From positions 20,450,998 through 20,514,997 of the forward strand of contig ML682007.1 of the NCBI GenBank assembly GCA_007922195.1: a stretch of 64,000 nt of DNA. Reading direction: 5' to 3'. A program made the translations under genes and the position numbers. Of the stretch, positions 12,113 through 25,443 are shown piece after piece. This DNA comes from Podocnemis expansa. Lineage: Eukaryota > Chordata > Testudines > Podocnemididae. Positions within the stretch are counted from its first letter, which is position 1. Each line of letters starts with the position of its first letter. The notes beneath the pieces were generated by a model that was not told where the DNA came from, searched no databases, and saw nothing but the letters and a program-made list of their open reading frames with translations.

Positions 12113-13762
12113 GCTTCCTTTTGTTTCATCACATATGTATAATCCCTCATTAGGGTAATGAAGATGGATGTGATCTGTGGCTAGGCCAAATAGCCTCCAA
12201 GTAAGTGAGCAAAAAAAGGAAGTTTTGTGTCTGGGTCACGATATGCTCACATACCACAATGATGGGAGCCATATAAATACATAAAACAGACAATGTATTC
12301 CAGCTTGGGTCCAATCCTGATCCCATTGAAGTAAATGGCAAATCTCCTGTTGTGTTTAAATTACCCAATCCTGCTCCTATTCAGTTGCAATTTCCTTTTA
12401 TAGGGACACTGCTTCTTAAAACAGAAAGGATTTTTTAAATCTTTTCACTCTTTCTGCTATTCATTTATTTTTTGTATGTTACTCAGCTGAGAAAAGGAAG
12501 ATAGACTGTACAATTTTGCTTTTCACTTGTTCTCTTTAGGTTCCCCACAGTGCAGGTGACTGTCTGGGGTTCTTTCATGTAAGTTTTCATTCTAATTTTT
12601 TTAGGGAGACAGGCAAGAGGAGACTGTTATTTAAAAATTTCTAGTCACATTAGGTTTTGTGAAATACTGTTGATTACAAATCAGAATTTTGGGCTTAACT
12701 TCTTGATAGTGTCCTTGTACATTTAGCTTACTAAGAGATTAATACAGTATAAAACCAAACCAAAATAATATCGATCAACTTTTGAGAACTTTTGCAGAGC
12801 TGATGGTAGAAGGTGCAACATAGCCAGCATTTCTTTCCCATAAAGCCTTTAGCAGGGCTTTGAAAGACTGACATTTCTTTTTATTACTTTTGGTTCTTAA
12901 CAAAAGTTGTATGATCTCTGATAATCATTTCAGCTCCTTAAATAATTGAACTTAATTTTAACAAGATTTTTCTAGTGAGCTGTGGCAAGCCTTGAAATTT
13001 GATATCCTGCCAATCCTTTATGTACTGACCTATACGCACTTGTCATTTGTATACACTAGATATGACTTACAACTTTCCAAAGAAAAGATTCCTTGCAACA
13101 GATGATTTAACATTTCACGTTTACAAATGGGAATCTGGGTCATTTTAGTGCAGGAAAAATATCTCTCTCCAGATAATAGAGGAGGAAACCCAAGAAAAAA
13201 CATTTACTAGAGGCTCAGGTGTGAACACAAGTCAACGTCTCTGGCATCAGTTTTATTGCAAGGCTTAAACTAATTTGGTGAAAGCCTCTAGTTGCATTTC
13301 CATTCATATACTTTTATAAGTGGTAAACTCAGCTGAGCCCAGTCCTAGTACAAGTGATACAGAGCATCTTCTCGGTTTGTTTTCTTCAGAGCTCACAGAC
13401 TTGATTTCTAGTCACAAGTAAGGGGTAGGTGTGAGGTTAACCTTGGAGAGTAACACATCCTTCTTTTAAGGTGATGAGCCTACAAAGACTCAATTGTATC
13501 TAAATAGCTTCTGGCTAGAGTGCTTCCCTGGCCTTCTCTGAACAACAACTGAGGATTAACTCCTTTGTAACTCAGCAAGGCATCCTGTCAAGAACACCAC
13601 TGAGGTAAGGAATGGCAGTAGTTTGGAATAATCTTCTTGGAGAGCCCAAATACATGTATTTCACATTACAACTCTCTATCACCCTCTCCCACCCCAAAAT
13701 TTTTGCATGTGCTGATAACTCCAGGGGAAGGTTAGGAGGCAAACAAAATGAAGATACACATT

Positions 13763-14173
13763 GGCTATGTCTACACTTGCAAGTTAGTTCAAATTAAGGA
13801 GACTTAATTTGAACTAACTTTTAGTCCCTGTCTACACTAGGCTTTCCTTAGTTCGAATTAAGGAATTCCTTAATTCAAACTAATGAAAGCTTAGTTCAAA
13901 CTAGTAAGACCTGCCCTTTAGGTCAAACTAAGCCCTTAGTTCAATCCTTAGTTCAAATTTGGCACAGTGTGGACATATAAGTCCACTTTGTTAGTTCAAA
14001 CTAAGGGCAGTTAGTTCAAATTAACAAAGTGGGTTAAGTCAAATTAACTGTAATTCAACTTAGTCCACATTGGTAATTCGAACTAATAAGTGAGAATGTA
14101 GTTTGAACTACATTCAAACGTATTAGTTCAAATTAACAAATTTGAGCTAAGTTTGGGAAGTGTAGACATAGCC
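13763..14173. mobile_element. Palindromic MITE, 411 bp, Harbinger-like
   Basis: Termini GGCTATGTCTACACTT and AAGTGTAGACATAGCC are exact inverted repeats, and ATT flanks both ends (13760-13762 and 14174-14176). The interior is built of TTAGTTCAAATTAA-like words in both orientations. It includes a perfect 18-bp stem (13781-13798 with 13803-13820, loop GAGA) and a 36-nt near-palindrome at 13848-13883. There is no coding capacity. PIF/Harbinger is suggested by the GG termini and 3-bp duplication, but ATT is not the usual TWA target. Confidence 0.75.
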
Positions 14174-15879
14174 ATTGACAGGAGCTAGAAGCCTCTGGAA
14201 GGGTTTGTGATTATGCTACTAGACTCCACCAGTCGTTGCTGCTGGAAATTTAAGTGTGTTTGCTCTGTCTCTGCACTCCTGTGAACAAAGAAATTCAATC
14301 TCCCGCACTTCTTCCTTCCCTGCTCTTCTCTCCATTTGTCCCTTCCACAAGCCATACATCAGGAAGACAAGGAGTCTAATTCCATCCTCATGTATATATT
14401 TTCAGTTCTCATTGACTTAGGTGGGCTTGCATACTCATAAAATGAAGGCAAAATTCAGTTCTTTGATTCTCTTTCATGGTACAATTTGTACTTTAGATAA
14501 CGTAGTGGACAGTTTGCAACCACAAGAGATTTTTTTTGCCAGGAGGAGGAGCTATGTCTACAAGGAAGGTGTCCAGTGCCAGTTTTCTAAAAGGAAAGCT
14601 ATGTTAATAAGTGTGTGACTTACTGAAGGGAACCCAAATTAAGTTTGTTCAGAGAAGGAATCACTGCTAGCCAAGATTTCAGTTCAAAGTTAAAATATAT
14701 GCTATGAACGTGCAGTAGAGAGTACCAAAAAAGGACATATCTTGCCATTCAATGAATTTACAGCTAATTTATGCCAGTTTAAGTGGAACGAGAATGGCCT
14801 TGAGTGAGGAGGAAAAAAAATCCAAGATCTTCCAAATATCTATGCACCTAACCCTCACTGAAATCAAGTGGATTTAGTCATCTACGTATTTTTGAGAATG
14901 TGAGTCTACACTACTGAAAGTAGGTATTTCTATAGTTGAATAATGGAATATATGGGACATTTCCACTATCTCTTCTCTCACAGATTACTGACAATTGTAT
15001 GTGCTCATCAACTGAATAGACCCCACAGTGTCTGCTCACCAATGCCATGTGTAGACAATAGTCAGAATGAGCCATGCCTCCTGGAAACCTTAATCAGATC
15101 ACCCTGCAGTGGAATGTGCCAATGTTAACACATTTCTCCAGTCACTTTCCAGAAATGTAGCCAAGGTTCATGGGCGGCTTATCTCCGAAACTCACATTTC
15201 ATCCTTCTTGGCTTAAGACTAGTACTCTCTCCTTGCTTATTTATTTATTTTCCAGGCATATTTTTCCTTTGTCAATTAATTTATCTTATGCTTTCCTCAC
15301 AATAGTTGTTAGTGGACAAAAAAGAAAATTCAGCAAGCATGTCAAGAAAGAGAGAAAAGGCTCACATAATAAAGGAAAACCACATGGCTAGTTTGGAAAC
15401 TAGAGTCTAGTTCCCTGCAACCAATTTCTCAGCCAACATGCCATAAGGAGATGTGTATTTGGTGCTATGCACATATTTTCTGAACCACTGAAGCTTTTTT
15501 CTAACTATTATTTACTTTCTTAAGTTTCCATATACATACAAATCTAAAAATACTCATGAGTCTCTAGGGGTCTGTCATTCCCGACCCCATCTCTGAAACA
15601 GGAAAATAATTTCCCTGTATACGTGTAGCAATCAGGACAAAATAATAATCATGACTTTTGTTGTCAGTGAAGATGGAAATCTCTGGCCTTTTCTTTTGCT
15701 TTAGTCTTCATACCAATTCTTGCATCAATCCACTGAGACTACGTATGGCCTTTGAAAGGCACACATCATCTTGGTATCTATTGGCAGATATGTAACTATA
15801 ATACACTAGAAAAAAGAGAGGTAGAGTTCAATGCAAGAAACAGGTGTGTTTTAGCTAGTCCAAGCAAGATCTTGAAGTA

Positions 15880-16010
15880 ATTTGCTGAGCCCTAATCCTC
15901 TGACCTCTCCCTTAGCTCCCTATCTGAAAAATGGAGGCAAGACTGGCTATTTCACAAGGCTGTTGTGATGAACAATTAGTTAACGTTTGCAGAGTACTTT
16001 GAAGATTCAG
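15880..16010 (+). mobile_element. Old tRNA-derived SINE (MIR/Cry-like) fragment
   Basis: CTATCTGAAAAATGGAGGCA, then CACAAGGCTGTTGTGATGAA and GCAGAGTACTTTGAAGATTC resemble the core and tail shared by MIR-like and Cry-like SINEs ('aaaatggggataat', 'cacagggttgttgtgagga', 'aaagcactttgaaga'). It is diverged, and family assignment is by memory only. Confidence 0.5.
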
Positions 16011-17353
16011 GCCCAGCTCCAGAAAACATTAACGCTATGCTTCATTTTAAACACTACTCAAGGGCATAAAATTAAGCATTTGTTTGCAGAACTGATTACC
16101 ATAATGACTACATATGAATTACATAGCTCAGCTAACCTCCTCAGTTTTCTGTCTGATATTAATTGCCTCAAACTTTTATTTGTAAGAATAAAGTATGCTA
16201 TTAACCTCACCAGATATTTTGATGAATGTGCTTTGTGAAAAATGTATCATTTATTAGTGTAAGTGTATTTTCAGACATTGGATACCTGCAAGGCTGAGGT
16301 TAGTAATAACCATAGGATTTTTTGTATCCTAAAATAAGAACATTATGTCAATTTATGCAGCTGTAGAGTTTGCAGATGTGCCTGCATTTTTTATGTTCTC
16401 TCACCTTTGCCATAGGGGCATAGTGCAAGATTTTATATATGCTCACTTTTAATTTTTTGACTTTTGGTTGAAAAGCTCCTAGCCTCAGGAACTGTCCATT
16501 CTGCATGGATGTATGGTTTGATTAAAACTTCTAGCTGAAAGAAAATGTGACTGAGGTTTTAACTTTTTCCACTCATCCACAGATGAATGTTTTCTTCTAA
16601 AATATTAGCCTCATGTTAATTTGACATTGGTAGTTTTTTCTGGAACTAGGGAAACTCCATAGCAATCATTTGTACACGTCAGCTATTAAGCTTTCCCACT
16701 TAGTTCCACTAAAGGCACAGGTCTGAAATCCACATAAAAGAGAAGCATAATCTATAGCTCTACTGGGATGACAATATAGCTCTGCAAATTGGAAATGCTT
16801 TTGGGAGTAGCCGCATAGAATGTATTGCAGCCTGTGGAGCTTCTAAATGCAGAACTGAAACTGAGGCAAAAACTGTGGCTGACTTTTTTTTAAAAGCGCT
16901 AGATAATTTTATGACCGCTGTACTAGCAATCTTTGTTACCTAACCTCAGATAATGTGAGTATCTAATCTCATGCTTACAGGATTAAACTGGTTACCTGTT
17001 CGGGCCAGCAAGGTATTGCCCCTTCTCTCTTTCCTTCTCCTCATCACTGTACAACATTACACAATTGCCTATATCCGGGATGTTCAAATATCTTCACAGC
17101 ATGGGGCACTTCTGAATAAAGAGAGTGTCTGATGTTTGCCTCTCAGCCCATTCCTCATTGCACAGGCTACCTTCCTTCCTGTGCATGATGGTGTTAGCGT
17201 CTCCTCAGCAACTGACTGCAGGGAGAAATTTCCATAAAGAACCAACATATTGTAGCTGCCTTTAATCCAATAAGCGCTCTTCCCTTTTAGAAGACCATCA
17301 AGCACATTCTGTACTTTTGCTCCCCCTCCCATCTCTTCCATTTCTCCCTGCAG

Positions 17354-17709
17354 CTATGTTCCCTCCAAGCTCTGTGCATGTGCACGGGCACACAGGTCAC
17401 AAAACCTGCACACACAACAAAATAAAGCATGCACAAAAAAATTCAACAGTGCTAATATTTTTATACTACTTTAAGAAGGCGGATTCCATTTGCATGTTTC
17501 AAATAAGGTTTTATAATTTATAAAATCATTTCCATCACCATATAAAAATAAAATTTAGATATTATTTGTATCATACACACTTGCTTCATTGTGCTCACAA
17601 GTTTGACCATACTCACTGGAGTGCGCACAAATTTGGGCACTGATTCCAAAAATTTGCACAAAAGAAACGTTTTACGCACACAGCCTATTAAAAATTAGAG
17701 GGAGCATTG
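17354..17709. mobile_element. Non-autonomous hAT element, 356 bp, perfect TSD
   Basis: Left end CTATGTTCCCTCCAAG and right end TTAGAGGGAGCATTG are inverted repeats. CCCTGCAG is duplicated exactly at 17346-17353 and 17710-17717, an 8-bp hAT-type target duplication (and a near-palindromic site). The interior carries several GCACAC/TGCGCAC words but no transposase. It may sit inside an older hAT remnant whose right end (CTTGGGAACAACTGG) is at 17773-17787. Confidence 0.85.
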
Positions 17710-18866
17710 CCCTGCAGAAGTACATGTGACCAGCCAGCTTTCTGCAGGCCACCTGTCCACACACACCATAGCTTGGGAACAACTGGACTAAATACACTAG
17801 GGTTCTGGGTTGGCTGGTTTGTATGTTTGTCTGGGGTAGGGCAGATTCCTATCCTCTGATGAAGCAAGTATTGCCCTCATCTCGGACAAGCCATTTTTCT
17901 GAAAGACCAATGGGTTGATTTATCGCAAATCCTAAGTGACCCATTAACAGGCAGATGTTGTGCTAGTGTAAATCAGCATCATTTTATTGAATTCAATGGA
18001 GGTAAACTGGTATACACCAGCTGCAGAGCTGATCCCTTATTTATGACAGAGGACTGTGAAAGATAGTGAAGGCAAAGAAAAATATACATCAGTGTTGCAC
18101 AGGCCCCTCATTTACACCCTCTCAACCTGATCCAAAGTGAAGACAATGGGAGACTTTCTGCTGACTTGGGTATTGGATCAGGCCTTTTCTGAGAGCCGAG
18201 GAGTATTATTAAAGAATCAGCAAAGGAAGTTTGGTGCCTTTCATGAAAATTCTTATGTCAAAATAACTCAGCCTTGCCAAAACAGAACATATCTGCCTGT
18301 TAATTTCCAGACTCCTCCTCTAAAGTCCCAATAAAAAGATATGAAGAAACAAAAGAAGCAAATGTTAGAAATTTATACAGTAAACAAAACCTGTTCCTTC
18401 ACTCAGTGAAAACTGGAAAATGGATATAGGAAACCTTATGTTTTATTCTATTGATTTAAGAGGCTTTAATTGACTCTTTCCTGGTTTCCTTTCAAACATT
18501 CATTGGGAAGCCCAATGATGTGTTTCCACCCAAACCAGTGTGCAAATGTTTTTACTCCAGCAAAGAAACTGAACTTTATATGATCTCATGAAAACAGTGA
18601 TTATTTCTTTTCCTTTGCTTGATGAGTGGAGGCTTTGATTTTCATGTTTTGAAGATCCAATAAAGAAAAAAAAATTGCTAAGTTTAGCAAAAGACCTGGA
18701 GGCCTGGATAGCTGTGAGACAGCTAAGGCCTTTTCTTTGAGCTAGTAAAGGGTCCAGTTATGCACTACTGAAATCAGTGGGAGTTTTGTTGATTTGATTT
18801 TTTTTAATTATTTTATTTTATTTACTTCAGTGGAAGCATAGTAGGTATACAATAGGATTGCAAAAA

Positions 18867-18910
18867 AAGCAAGGAGTCTTGTGGCACTTAAAGACTGGTT
18901 TATTTATGGT
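18867..18910 (+). mobile_element. Fold-back family fragment
   Basis: AGCAAGGAGTCTTGTGGCAC and TTAAAGACTGGTTTATTTAT match the core of the family seen complete at 63417, but only about 45 bp are kept. Confidence 0.55.
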
Positions 18911-21824
18911 ATTTAAGATGCAATGGTGCCACCTACTGGACTGATATTTTAAATAATAAGCATAAAAATAACTGATGAGAGCCAGAGGGGCTTCACACAC
19001 CATAATTTGGGCATCTGTACTCATTCTCTATTAGATACGGTGAGATCTCCTACAAAGATTTTTTTTTTTGCTTGTTTATGATTTTTTTATTTTAGAACAT
19101 CAGGAATGTCAGCTCTCATCATGAACTTCTTAGAGAACTCAGAAGTGAATACGATGTGTTCCCACAGCTCAGTCTAAAAAGCAATATAGCATGCCTTTTC
19201 CTTCAACTGCCAACTACTGTAGATATTGGTGTAAAACAGATCTTAAGAGAAACAGATGAAAAAACAAAGTATTTTAAGTAATTTCACTAAAATCCCCTCC
19301 CCCAATTGTTCAACACTAACTTTTCTAGATTGTTTGATGTCATAACTTCACCAGCTCTCAGGAGACAAGAGAGTCTGCCAGGAAGACAAGAGCTAATTTT
19401 TAATGTTAAAAGGAAGCTGGGAAAAAATATTTAGTACAAAAACTTTTGAGACCCCATAAAGAGGACACAAATCCATTTTTTGTCTATTTGTGGTTTGCCG
19501 TTAAAGCAGGAAATTTAAAAAAGCAGCAAAGAAAAACACAGACTTTCAAGTAAATTTTTCCTATACTTCTTTCAACATCAGGTGGGAAAAACTGAGTCAG
19601 CCCAGCATGAGTGTCAGTATTTTATAGTGCTCTGCACAGTGTTCAGTGATTATGCCAGGCTAGTCTACATGCTGCAGGCTACCACTTTAGAAAAGTAGGG
19701 GAAAAAACTCCAAGGGGGATGGGAGGAAGAAAGAGAGGAAAACACTGGAAAAAAGTTGGAGCATACAATTACTTTGTGGAGGAATAGCACCATCCTCCCA
19801 TTTCACCACCCCAAGATTGTTTAACATTTTAAGCTGTTTCACTTTAGGATCTCATTGACAGTCGAGCATTGTGAGCGCTCACGCGTACAAGCACTCCGAC
19901 ATATGTCAGTAAGTTAGTGCTCACCAGTATGAGTTAACGTCTCTACCATCTGGCCCTTATTATCCAAACCTGGTCCCTTGCATAGGATCACATGATCTTG
20001 ATTTCTTCAACAAGCGTTCAGTTAAACCAACAACATTACCACTCAGAAGAACATCTTAGCATTGAGGAGACTAAACAAACTCTGCCAAGCTTCCATTTTT
20101 GGATATAAACAAGCTTCAGGTTTTCATACATTTTTACTTATGTAGTTAAACAAAGGATTTGAAAAGGCTTATTTCAGCAGAAACATGCTACATTTGAAGT
20201 GGGCAAGCTTCAGAGCTGAAAGCTGACATGTGATGCTCTATAATCTCAGGGAAATGGATGGCCTGTGAAGGCCCCTATGTTTGAAAATTATAGTCCATAC
20301 CATGTCTATACTTTTTCTAAATATTATCCAAACAATAAATGACAGGTATTCAGAACACCCCTGTGAGGCTGGTAAATATTGGTATAGTACAGAGAAAATG
20401 AAACAAACAGAGGTCAGAGTTCATGGTACACTATGAGATTTGGATGCCTAAAGACAGGCTCTGCATCCATAATGAGAGCTTAGAGAAGCCTCTGGCTGTG
20501 GGATGGTTGGCCAGCTGGGAAACTGCTCCTCTCTGATGGTGGATGGAGTGGTCATTTGGGGACTGTGACTCCATTTGGTTCTTGAGGTGTATTTCTCCCT
20601 TGAATGTTGATGTTTCTCTTGTTTCTGTGGGAGGACAAGGGGGCAAGTCTCCTTGGCTAGGAAGGAGTAAGGAAGAATGTGTTTCCCCTGCATTGTCATG
20701 GGGGACTGGAGTACAAAAGGGCCCCAGGCTATCTGTCATCAACAATTCAAGCTGCTACTGGCACTAATAAGAAAAGGGAGACAGACTACCAGACTCACAT
20801 GCGCTGATGAAGCAGGTTGGCCTCAGGATCTGTTCTTTCCTCTCCGTGTGCACTGCCGAGTAGCCAGAAGGTGAGTTGGAGTGACTGCCTGGTGCACTCA
20901 GCTTGAGCTTTTAGTAGTACTTGGTATGGGCCACAGAAGGGGCATTCCCCCTGGAGAAGCAGAACAATGAACATGTGTGAGTAGTAGTTCCCTGAGCAAG
21001 TCCGACTGACTCCTTAATAGCCATGGGAAGAGCTGAAAATGTTAAGCAACTGAGTTGGCCTTAGAATTCCCAGGAAAAGAGTTTTTGCCGCCACTCACTT
21101 CTGGCACAAATAACTCCTGTCAGCCATTATCATGGCACTTGCATCAGCTGGCTTCATAATCTGCAGCAAGGTGGTCCTGGGATACCTCCCAGACTTTGCT
21201 GACCTATTTTACATTTAAAGTGTGTGAACCAAGGACCTCTTTGTGCCAAATGGCAGAGGGCATGGGGGGCCATGAGAGCCCCTTTGTCTGGTGTCTGCAT
21301 ACTGTCCACCAAAGAATAGCATGTCAGGTCTCTAATGGAAGTCTGTATCACACGAATCACCACCATCACTGTGATATGTATGTTGGAGAGTACATACATT
21401 CTAAACCGGGAATTAGGTTCTTATGGCCTTGTCCTTAAAGGCAGTTCACTCAAAGGCAGCATGACTTGAGACGCACTTCTCCAGGCAGGGTGGGAGACAC
21501 TTACTTCCCTAGCTAACCATTGTGTGTCTCACAACTGCAGACTATTAGCGTACTAAGTAAATCCCTAACCAAGGGCTTGCAGGGACTTCACAAGACAACT
21601 AAGAGAAGGAGGTAAAGGGGTGGTGGTGGAGAGGGACCCAGTTTTCAGGTAGAGATTAGAAGTGCAGAGTGATATCCTGGCAGGGAAGACAAGATTCCAG
21701 TGAGGTTGATCTCATAAAAAGAAGATCTCAGCAATCTTGGTTCAAAACACTGGGGAAAGAACTAGGGGTGAGCTATCCTGCTGTAGGTCAGGAGAAAGTA
21801 CGATGAATGAAGTTTAGGATCTAG

Positions 21825-22164
21825 CAGGGGCATTGCTGGCGCTGGGCACTCGGGGCATGTGCCCCGAATCCCAGCGCCGGTGCCCCGGATTGCGGGGCCA
21901 CCCCCTCCCGGTCTCCAGCCAAATTGGGCCAGAGATCCGGGACCCAGCTGCTGGTGGCCATGGCAGCCCAGCCCTGACCGGGAATCCGGGGTTCAGCCAC
22001 CTGCGGCAGCGGTGGCAGTGGCCCTGTCCCCAGCCGCGGATGTGGGACCCAACCACCCGCGGCCGCTTCCGTCCCGGTTCTCAGATGGGGATGAGGGGCC
22101 TGCAGGCTGGGGGCGGGGCCTGGGCCCGTGCCCCAGATCCCTCTACGGGGCAGCGAGGCCTCTG
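21825..22164. mobile_element. GC-rich hAT-like element, 340 bp, perfect TSD
   Basis: Left end CAGGGGCATTGCTGGC and right end GCAGCGAGGCCTCTG are imperfect inverted repeats (11 of 14 positions). GGATCTAG is exactly duplicated at 21817-21824 and 22165-22172. The interior is very GC- and CpG-rich, which opens 80-130-aa frames on both strands. These have no domain and should not be read as genes, nor should the stretch be read as a promoter CpG island. Confidence 0.75.
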
Positions 22165-22894
22165 GGATCTAGAAAGCGAGTTATGGTTTTATTTTATATG
22201 TAACCATTTATTTCCAGTGTTCTGATTCACTATCACTGGAATCTCTGTTCTTTGATAATATATTTATTCTTGTTTTCCCTAAAAATATATTTAAGTGCAA
22301 TGTGTTAAGCAGAGCAGTGATTCTAAAGTGAAACTAGCAAGCAGATGTGAACTATTCCTTGGGAGCAGATAATCTGTGAATTCTGTGCATGGCCAGATGA
22401 CCAAAGGCTGAACTTTCCAGAGGGAAGCTCGGACGATTCAGGCTTTGGTATATGCCTTTTGCTCACCTGCAGAGCCCATGGGAGCTGAGGGGAGAAATTG
22501 TGCTGCTGGTAGCCAGGATTATCCAAGAAGTACAAATAAGGCTCTCTCATGTTAAGGGCAGGTGATAACGAAGTGCCTCGTTATCCCCCCCTCCCCCCAG
22601 AATATCACTAAGAGAATGTGTGTGAAGGGATCTTTAGGTGTCCTTAGTGCAGCAGCTACTTCTTTGTTTCAGCCTTAAGTGTAACCCTTCCGCCAGGGCG
22701 AGATGGCAGAACAAGGGCTGGGTTCTATATCTAGGGGTTTCCAAATAATGTAACACCACCAACCAGCTCAAGCCCCCACCCAGTTTTCTGGTAAATCATG
22801 CACTATCCCCTGGGCACCCCAAAGGGGTAAAGCTTCCCCACTCTCAAGCACAAGATGAGAGTGGTATACAGAAGTTTTAGTAGTAAAAAACAGA

Positions 22895-23125
22895 ATGTAA
22901 AAGGCCCAATAACAAAAATCAGCACTGATCTAGAAAATCAGTGCAGAGCAAGGTTCCCAACAACCCACACCCCATAACAGAACATACAAGACTCAATGGC
23001 AAAACCCGCACTGATCTGGGGAATCGGTGCTAACAGGCTTCCAACATGATCCCACACATCATAACAGCAAATGTGAACTCACTAGCAAAATCAGCATTGA
23101 TCTGGAGAATCAGTGCTGAATAGGC
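22895..23125 (+). repeat. 86-bp tandem repeat, three units, each with a hairpin
   Basis: Three units at an exact 86-bp spacing. Each contains GCACTGAT or GCATTGAT, seven bases, then ATCAGTGC or ATCGGTGC. The arms lie at 22922/22937, 23008/23023 and 23094/23109. Around the hairpin the units share CCCAACAA and CATAACAG-like words. No family recognised. Confidence 0.8.
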
Positions 23126-23159
23126 TCCCAACAAAACCCAGGCTACATAGGGAGTGACT

Positions 23160-23395
23160 TTATACCAGCTGTCCACCAGCACCAACCACTGGTCACTCAC
23201 TCTGTCCACTATCACCATCCCTTGGCTCTGCTTGCTGTCCGCCAGCTCCACCCACGGGTCACTCACGCTGTCAAGCCCGCCGGTGTCCGCTCTCACCATC
23301 CGCCGGCTCTGCCCGCTGGTCACTCACACCATCCAGCCTGCTGCTGGTTGCTCTCACTGTCCACCAGCTCTGCCCACTGGTCACTCCATGGGCTG
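23160..23395 (+). repeat. 61-66-bp degenerate tandem repeat
   Basis: GGTCACTC recurs at 23191, 23257, 23318 and 23379 with GTCCACCAGCTC/CTGCC context, giving spacings of 66, 61 and 61 bp. It directly follows the 86-bp repeat. The preceding TGTAACCCTTCCGCC (22680) could be a long terminal repeat start, but no partner end or target duplication was found. Confidence 0.65.
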
Positions 23396-25443
23396 CTCCT
23401 CTTCAGTGATTTCAGGTTAGAGAAAGAGTTTGCCTATCTCAATGATTTCAGCTCTTAAACCTCAAACAGCTTCTTCTGTTAAAATAACAAAGAAAGGCCT
23501 CATAAGAAGCCTAGCAAAATCTACTATTTGATAGTGGGGCCAGGGAAATGCCTCAAGCATAGCTCCAGATATAGTTATGCAAACCACACCTCTGTCTTGT
23601 CCTTTTCCAGGCTGAAACAGGCTGTGGCCTCTCTTACAAGTCTCTTTTTTGCTAAGGTTAGCTTTCACCCTTTAACTAACCTAACATGAGTTTGATCAAG
23701 CAAGAGAGTAGCACATTACAAAAGACAGTATCTTATCTTTCTGTTCAGTAGAATTACAGATATTGACAGATTTGTGATCAGATCAACCCCAAATACCATT
23801 ACCCATATTGCCCCGCACCCATAGTGCATTTACGCTAATGTACTCTTTGTGCTCGCGCAAATACTAAACCCATGAGATTAGTTGCCCCCACCCCCACCCC
23901 AAACCCCCCGGCAGCTGTTAGGCACTGCTTCTAAGCCTGCCTTACATCAGGATCAACTGATGCTTTCCAGGAACTTCTCAAGGCAAAGGTCTAGAAACTT
24001 CTTTTCTCCTTAAAATAAAAACTAAAATTCTTCTTCCTGAGCCCAAAGACCACTCTGCTAACAAAGTGCTCATGCAAGCCCTAGCTGTAAATCCCTTTGG
24101 CTCATTAGCAGATCCAGGAGAGTGGAGCTATGGGAATCTTCACCTTTCTTGCTAAATCTAGGAGAGATAATGAGAACTGCTCACACCCTGTAACTGCAGA
24201 TTGGGGAAAAGGTCCAATTAGCCTGTTGTTCTCTCCCTCACCCTACCAAGCACATCAGAAAAGGAGAAGAATCCAGGCTAGATACAAATACAAAATGAGA
24301 GGAACCCCAATGTGCGTCTAGCTCTGGGAAGCTGCTGAGAGGACAAATATTCTGGAGCTGAGAAGCACTAACATTCATGCGCCATTGCAAAATTTAGTAT
24401 TTATCTCACCCATTCATGCTGGGAAGTGTCAATAAAATGGCATCTGAATCCAGCTGCCCCATTTACAGTTATTCAGTTAGTGAAACAGCACCAGGTATTT
24501 CTAAACCCCTTTTGCAATATATTTCATAGATACTGAGTTTTTTAACATGTTACTTTGATCAGTGCAGTTTTCTTTCAAGGCTGACACTCTAGCTCAGGTC
24601 CCAGTGCTCTTTGTACATCAACAGACATTCTAGTTGGAGTCCCAGCTCCACTTCAGAATTGCTTTGGCTTAGTTTTGTACCACAGCTTCTCACTTTTGAA
24701 AATGATTTGACACTTGATAGGCTATTGTGAGGGTTCAGAAATATTTTCTGTTAATCAGAATAAATTATGGGTTCAGACTATTAGAACAGCAGAAAGAGAC
24801 ATTTTTGTCAGTTAATTTATTGTCTCTGGAATGGTGCAGAATGCTGAATCCACTTTTCTCATCCAAAGGAGGTGAGGGAGGAAGGGAAGAGTCAGCACTG
24901 GCCATTCTGTTGGCTGTCACTGTAATTAGCAATGCTCTAGTCAGCTTACTACTGGGATTTTCAGACTCTGTGTCATACTCACATCCATTACCGGCACTAA
25001 CAGATTCCAAAGATGAAATCTTAGTTTGATGTTAAAATTGCTGAGGCTTTATCATAAACTTAATTTATGAAAGTTTCTGTTTAGAAGCAGTTCTGCATTT
25101 ATATTCTACATCAGAGGAGATACACATGGGATTCATCTATTTCTCAACTCTTCATGAGCAGCCTGAATTTGTGAGGAAGAGAGTGCCCTTGGGAGGTGCT
25201 GATATCGGTGGTCCCTTCAAGCCTGATCAAAGCTTGTTGAAGGCAGTGGAAAGATTTACTTGAACTTTAGCTCAGATCCCAACCCCTTTCAGAAGCTACT
25301 CAGCTTCTCAAGTGATTAGGTCCAAAAGGAAGTTTCTAGGGCTAGATGATTCTGATGTAAAGAGATTAAAAAGAACAGAAACTTAAAGAATGATAACCCC
25401 TGACAGAACTCCTCTGACTTCAGTGGAGGTTATTATACACCAT

